The notes under the pieces were generated by a model. The model had not been told where the DNA came from. It made no database searches and was given only the letters and a program-made list of their open reading frames with translations. Source: Epilithonimonas zeae (GTDB lineage: Bacteria > Bacteroidota > Bacteroidia > Flavobacteriales > Weeksellaceae). From it: a DNA stretch of 64,000 bases. Made by a program: the position numbers and the translations under genes. The DNA is taken from contig NZ_FSRK01000002.1 in the NCBI RefSeq assembly GCF_900141765.1, positions 682,001-746,000 of the forward strand, read 5' to 3'. How positions within the stretch are numbered: the stretch's first letter is position 1; the number at the start of each line of letters is the position of its first letter. Positions 60,353 through 64,000 of this stretch are shown in pieces.

Positions 60353-60667
60353 TCTTGCTAAGCCTGCAAACGTGCCGCTGTTGTAATAGTCTATCTTTGA
60401 AAGGTTTATTAAGCTTTAAGGATCTTTGCGATTTCCTAAGCAATTTACCAAATGTGTTAAAATATTGTTAAATAAGCATGTGAGGATTTCTGAAAAATGA
60501 TACCGTTATCACTAAATTAAACTACTTGTTAAATTCTCGATTTTTTAATGATAAGTATCTATTCTTTGCGGATGTTTTAATTTTATCTAATTATTTTGAG
60601 AATATGATTAAAATAATAATCTATAATAATGTTTCATCAATTCTTTTTTTTCTTACACCATTAGAGC
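60353..60667. other. AT-rich intergenic stretch without recognisable gene
   Basis: Upstream region of the e-C-c group. No TGTGG-type operator was found. A 65-codon frame starting with TTG at 60526 has very AT-rich composition and no family likeness, so it is not called. Confidence 0.6.
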
Positions 60668-60702
60668 ATAAAAAAGTAATGACATCTAAGACATCATTAC
60701 TT
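60668..60702 (-). terminator. Terminator of the 60.9-61.3 kb gene
   Basis: On the minus strand AAGTAATGA pairs with TCATTACTT around an 11-nt loop and is followed by TTTTTATG. Confidence 0.75.
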
Positions 60703-60871
60703 AAAAACAAAAACAAATTCTAAAAGAAAATTCTCTCAGAGATATTTTATATATATAAAACTATTTGATTAGAAAACTAAAGTGATTGTGAGTTATATTA
60801 AAAATGCAGTCAGGTAATTCATTTTCTTGGTAAGCAAAATATCCTTGAATATTAAAATATTGATTAAGAAT

Positions 60872-61312
60872 TTAATGAGCCTGCCCGATATCCAGACGGT
60901 CGAATTTGCCATCAGTATTTAGATGAAATTTGAAGAATACTTTAAAAGTTCCCCAACTTCCGGCTTTGAAATTTTCTGTGATATCTTTCCCATCGTTTTC
61001 CACCTTGTCAATTGTGAGAAATTTTTCTTCACCCAAAGCTTTTGAAAAGAAAGATTTGAAATCAACCTTATTACCATCATCCGTCATCGTCGGGTTTTCT
61101 GTAAAGAAAGAATACCAGCTTTTATCTCCGGATTGTAACGCTTCAACGGCACTTTTTACTGTTGAATTAGTGATTTTTGATAAGTCCATAGTTTGTTGTG
61201 TTTTTTTAATTGTTGAGTTTTTATTGCCAGACATTTTATCTTTATTTTTATTCTGAGCGCAAACTGTTACATAGCAGCAAGTAACAAAAATCGGGAATTG
61301 AAGCTTTTCCAA
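60872..61312 (-). CDS. SnoaL/NTF2-like small protein
   Basis: 146 aa as the longest frame. The region MDLSKITNSTVKSAVEALQS, SWYSFFTENPTMTDDGNKVD, KALGEEKFLTIDKVEND and FKVFFKFHLNTDGKFDRLD is a typical cone-shaped SnoaL/NTF2-like fold. The first 41 residues (MEKLQFPIFVTCCYVTVCAQ) could be a poor signal peptide; a start at 61189 (MDLSKI) would give the bare 105-aa domain and is at least as likely. The ligand or reaction is unknown. It is a single gene with its own terminator. Confidence 0.7.
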   Translation of the reverse strand: MEKLQFPIFVTCCYVTVCAQNKNKDKMSGNKNSTIKKTQQTMDLSKITNSTVKSAVEALQSGDKSWYSFFTENPTMTDDGNKVDFKSFFSKALGEEKFLTIDKVENDGKDITENFKAGSWGTFKVFFKFHLNTDGKFDRLDIGQAH

Positions 61313-61388
61313 TTCCTGATTTTGAAAGAGCTTATGAATACTCTATTACCTCGTCGTGTATCCGTCGTTAGCGAAAATAGTCTGACCA

Positions 61389-61690
61389 CTATTCACCATC
61401 CGGATCATAAGTTAGTTTTTTGGTAACAGCACTTGGTTGCATATCTTTTTCCCCAAGCATATCTTTAGCTTTTTAATAATTTTTTCATCGTAGAAAAAGC
61501 AAGGGTACTTACCCAAAACTTTCTTTATAGTATCTGTAAAATGGGTATGCGATGCGGCTAGGGTAGAGGCAATATGCTTGATACGGAAGAATTCCTGTTC
61601 CTTGCCTTTGATGACATCATCAATGTGCCTATCCAGAAAGGTAAGGTACTTTTCAGCGATTTCGTTTTTACGTAAAGTAGGCTTATTCAT
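61389..61690 (-). pseudogene. Truncated AraC-type HTH protein with frameshift
   Basis: The 92-aa frame contains one AraC-like helix-turn-helix (FFRIKHIASTLAASHTHFTD then VLGKYPCFFYDEKII). The frame then loses the family pattern. One base shift restores KAKDMLGEKDMQPSAVTKKL followed by TYDPDGE and a stop at 61389, matching the usual start of the second HTH (LTYDPSNF). The upstream sensor half and the rest of the second HTH are absent. It is either a remnant or an unusual one-HTH protein broken late. Confidence 0.6.
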
Positions 61691-61805
61691 TAGAGTAGTG
61701 GTTAAAGAAAAAATCCCTAACAGATTTTCAACAAACTAATGGCCGAAAGCTCTGTTAGGGAAAAGGTCTATCTATAATAACAGTATTCTGTTTTGTAGTG
61801 TCAGG

Positions 61806-62321
61806 TTATGGCTTCCAAAAAGACCAAACTGTCCCGTTGTAAACGGCAAGTTGCTTCTTTGTGGTGTCATAAACCATCATTCCTGGTGCCGGATTGATGA
61901 TATTAAGGTGCGGGCTGGCTACTCTTGGAAGGATCATCGCTTTGTTGGCATCAGACAGAACCAAAATGCCGTTGCTATCCATTGCTGTATTGTTTCCTAT
62001 GGTTGTTTTAGCAGTACTAAGTTCCGGTTTGGAGGTCTGGATAGCGATATCAGATTTACCCGTGGTATCCACAGAGAGATCAAACCAGCTGTTATCTTTT
62101 AGATACTTTACTTTATGATCTGAGTTGTCAAAGATTACAGATCCGTTTTCTGTAATAGCAGATTTGTTTTCTATATAGGGTAGTATCATTCCTTTGTTTT
62201 CTGAATCTGAGAATTCCAAAGAAACGGAATTGTTGCTGACACTGGTTTTTCCAATAGCCACCTGGGATTTAATAGTAATAGCCGCTACTATTAATAAACA
62301 GGTTAAAATATTTGTTTTCAT
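61806..62321 (-). CDS. Small secreted partner protein d (two W modules)
   Basis: 171 aa. Signal peptide MKTNILTCLLIVAAITIKSQ. First module: KGMILPYIENK...GSVIFDNSDHKVKYLKDNSW; second: ILVLSDANKAMILPRVASPH...PGMMVYDTTKKQLAVYNG ending SFWKP. It is a close paralogue of partner c. It starts 23 bp after the end of the giant exoprotein D gene, repeating the giant-then-small order of the other cassettes. Confidence 0.82.
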   Translation of the reverse strand: MKTNILTCLLIVAAITIKSQVAIGKTSVSNNSVSLEFSDSENKGMILPYIENKSAITENGSVIFDNSDHKVKYLKDNSWFDLSVDTTGKSDIAIQTSKPELSTAKTTIGNNTAMDSNGILVLSDANKAMILPRVASPHLNIINPAPGMMVYDTTKKQLAVYNGTVWSFWKP

Positions 62322-62344
62322 TGTGTGTTTTTTATGTGAGATAA

Positions 62345-64000
62345 TTAATTTGTTCTTTGATCAAAAATAGGAGGAGTAGTACCTGCCGCACACGCTTTGA
62401 GACCAAAATTATAATTGGTAAAACTAGCATTGGTTACCGTAGCAGATAATGTTCCGTCAGGAGTTCCGTCTCCACTTCCTGTATTATTGTTTTTGTTTTC
62501 ACCAGTCGTTACCCATCCCGCGATGTTATGGTTAATTGGGGTTGTTGCAGTATTAGTTCCTATTGGATAAACGTTAGGAGACAACTGCAGGGTGTAATTG
62601 CTATTAGCACCTACGTTGATGGTGTAAGTTCCATTGGAATTAACGGGTGTGCTGTTAGCGATGATACCGCTGCTGTCTACCAGATAGATATAACTTCCTC
62701 CTGCAGAAGTACCAGCTTCACCACTGTCGATTACAGTATTGCCATTCGCATCGTTAAAGACCGTACCGGAAATTGTAAGACAAGCCTGAATGGTAACGTT
62801 GACATCATCTGTACTTACACAGTCGCCAGTGGTAATAGTCCATCGGAAGGTATATGTTCCTGCAGCACTCAAAGCGGATACCGATGTCTCAGGTGATGAT
62901 GCGTTAGAAAAGACAGGCGACGTTCCTGCAGGTGAGGATATAACTGACCATGTTCCTGTTCCTGAGCTGGGATCGTTGCCCACCAATGATACGGCAGTAT
63001 TGCAGATCACATCCTGATCACTTCCCGCATTGGAATTAATCTGCGGAGCTACCGTAATGGTAAATGTTCCCTCTAATGATGTTCCGGAGCATGCGTATTC
63101 TTTATCTAAAAATGCTCCTATGCCCCCAACACTGGGAACTAGCTTTATTTTGAAGGTGTACACACCGGCTTTCGTTAGGTTACCAATTACTGTAGAAGTG
63201 GAGGTAAAAGATCGTAGATTGGAAGCTTCAAATGTAGGGGACGCAGCTCCGTTTGGTACTGAAACGGTTGTAAAATCATATTTTCCCCCAAAATCCTGAA
63301 AATAGCTGCTGTTAACCACACCTTTATATACGGTAGGCAATTGAACGGTTGCTGTTACAACGCCTGAACCCGGATAACATACCACTGTATTGTTAACGCT
63401 AACATTAGGACGTGCACCATCAGATATGTGAATATAATAATACTGAGTAGCACCAATACAACTTCCATTGCTTGTATAGACTGTAAATCTGTAAGTTCCT
63501 ACACGCCATCCGCCTGATGGAGGCGTCACTGTCACACTTCGGTTAGCGGTGCCAGCACCGCTTGTAGTAAATCCTGGAGCACCTCCTGGCGGGATAACAC
63601 CCGATACTAATACGGTTGAAATATTGGTTACAGGATCAGAAGAATCTAATCTGTAACCGAAAGTGATAGGTGTGGTGCTGCCTGCCATACCACACTGTAC
63701 TTCTCCGCCACTATTAGCATTAAAATATGAAGTCATCTGATCGGGTTCAGAAGCTACAAGAAAAGAAACAGGTTTTGGCGTAATACCTGTGATAGTGTAG
63801 GTAATCTCTGGGGTAACATAAGTACCCGAAGCATTAGTAATTGTCAGGTAGAATTTATACACTCCCGGTGTGGTGGCTCCCGTGAAGTATAATGCGCCAT
63901 CAAAAATTCTCCAATAAGTAATATTACCTCCTGACGGCTGGCTGTTTACCGTCATAGCGATGCTTGTACCATAGGTAGGATTACCAGCTGCACCTGCTGT
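62345..64000 (-). CDS. Giant exoprotein D (partial, N-terminus off window)
   Basis: The frame is open to the right edge (551 codons seen). Visible parts are Ig/PKD-like beta domains (for example YKFYLTITNASGTYVTPEITY, and SNAGSDQDVICNTAVSLVGN followed by GTYTFRWTITTGDCVSTDDV) and a C-terminal SdrD/Cna-B-like domain (ISGTVFNDANGNTVIDSGEAG, NYTLQLSP). It ends GLKACAAGTTPPIFDQRTN, without the W module present in A, B and C and without a T9SS type A domain. Partner d follows. Its start and total size are not visible. Confidence 0.78.
   Translation of the reverse strand, partial: TAGAAGNPTYGTSIAMTVNSQPSGGNITYWRIFDGALYFTGATTPGVYKFYLTITNASGTYVTPEITYTITGITPKPVSFLVASEPDQMTSYFNANSGGEVQCGMAGSTTPITFGYRLDSSDPVTNISTVLVSGVIPPGGAPGFTTSGAGTANRSVTVTPPSGGWRVGTYRFTVYTSNGSCIGATQYYYIHISDGARPNVSVNNTVVCYPGSGVVTATVQLPTVYKGVVNSSYFQDFGGKYDFTTVSVPNGAASPTFEASNLRSFTSTSTVIGNLTKAGVYTFKIKLVPSVGGIGAFLDKEYACSGTSLEGTFTITVAPQINSNAGSDQDVICNTAVSLVGNDPSSGTGTWSVISSPAGTSPVFSNASSPETSVSALSAAGTYTFRWTITTGDCVSTDDVNVTIQACLTISGTVFNDANGNTVIDSGEAGTSAGGSYIYLVDSSGIIANSTPVNSNGTYTINVGANSNYTLQLSPNVYPIGTNTATTPINHNIAGWVTTGENKNNNTGSGDGTPDGTLSATVTNASFTNYNFGLKACAAGTTPPIFDQRTN

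Noticed and set aside
60526-60723. 65-codon plus-strand frame
   Set aside because: TTG start, very AT-rich, no domain pattern, and it overlaps a convincing minus-strand terminator.

Overview
The window looks like the chromosome of a flavobacterium of the Chryseobacterium/Weeksellaceae type. The signs are low G+C, promoters of the Bacteroidetes form TTTG-N20-TAnnTTTG, few Shine-Dalgarno sequences, type IX secretion (T9SS) genes and substrates, and the edge of a flexirubin-type pigment cluster. No rRNA, prophage or intact transposon is visible.

Layout. 1-4.2 kb (minus): the end of a dialkylresorcinol/flexirubin locus, with partial darA and a large MMPL exporter fused to an acyltransferase. 4.4-7.5 kb: a diheme cytochrome lipoprotein and a T9SS-secreted FG-GAP/ASPIC protein. 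7.6-13.2 kb: topA, a zinc-ribbon protein, a conserved small protein followed by a 21-bp tandem repeat array, and a secreted beta-propeller glycosidase-like protein. 13.4-25.3 kb: a Wzy-type surface polysaccharide locus (GT-C enzymes, acyltransferase, EpsG-like polymerase, GT2, WecA/MraY-type initiator, Wza, and Wzc with a Gly-Tyr tail), interrupted by a degenerate arginase-family gene. 25.4-30.8 kb: the envelope block porG-uppS-bamA-ompH-ompH. 30.8-36.6 kb: housekeeping genes (thioesterase, rfbD, TPR protein, EamA exporter, aat, DUF3127). 36.8-37.1 kb: three tRNAs. 37.2-64 kb: an accessory region of surface proteins and their apparent regulators.

The accessory region is the most interesting part. 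It holds two intact membrane-anchored TPR/HTH proteins and a decayed third copy. Three local promoters carry 11-bp-phased TGTGG direct repeats set exactly 54 nt from a TTTG-like -7 element, and a fourth site lies upstream of a T9SS-secreted protein. Downstream are four cassettes, each a giant multidomain exoprotein next to a small (about 170-190 aa) secreted protein built from two copies of a 'KGhhLPRh...PGMhVYD...hxVYNGxxW' module. Three giants end in one copy of that same module instead of a recognisable T9SS sorting domain. The DNA shows recent exchange between the giants (a near-identical 221-bp block, mosaic Ig repeats), and several decayed genes lie between cassettes. I infer a regulated, recombining family of surface adhesins; secretion route and pairing are not proven by sequence alone.
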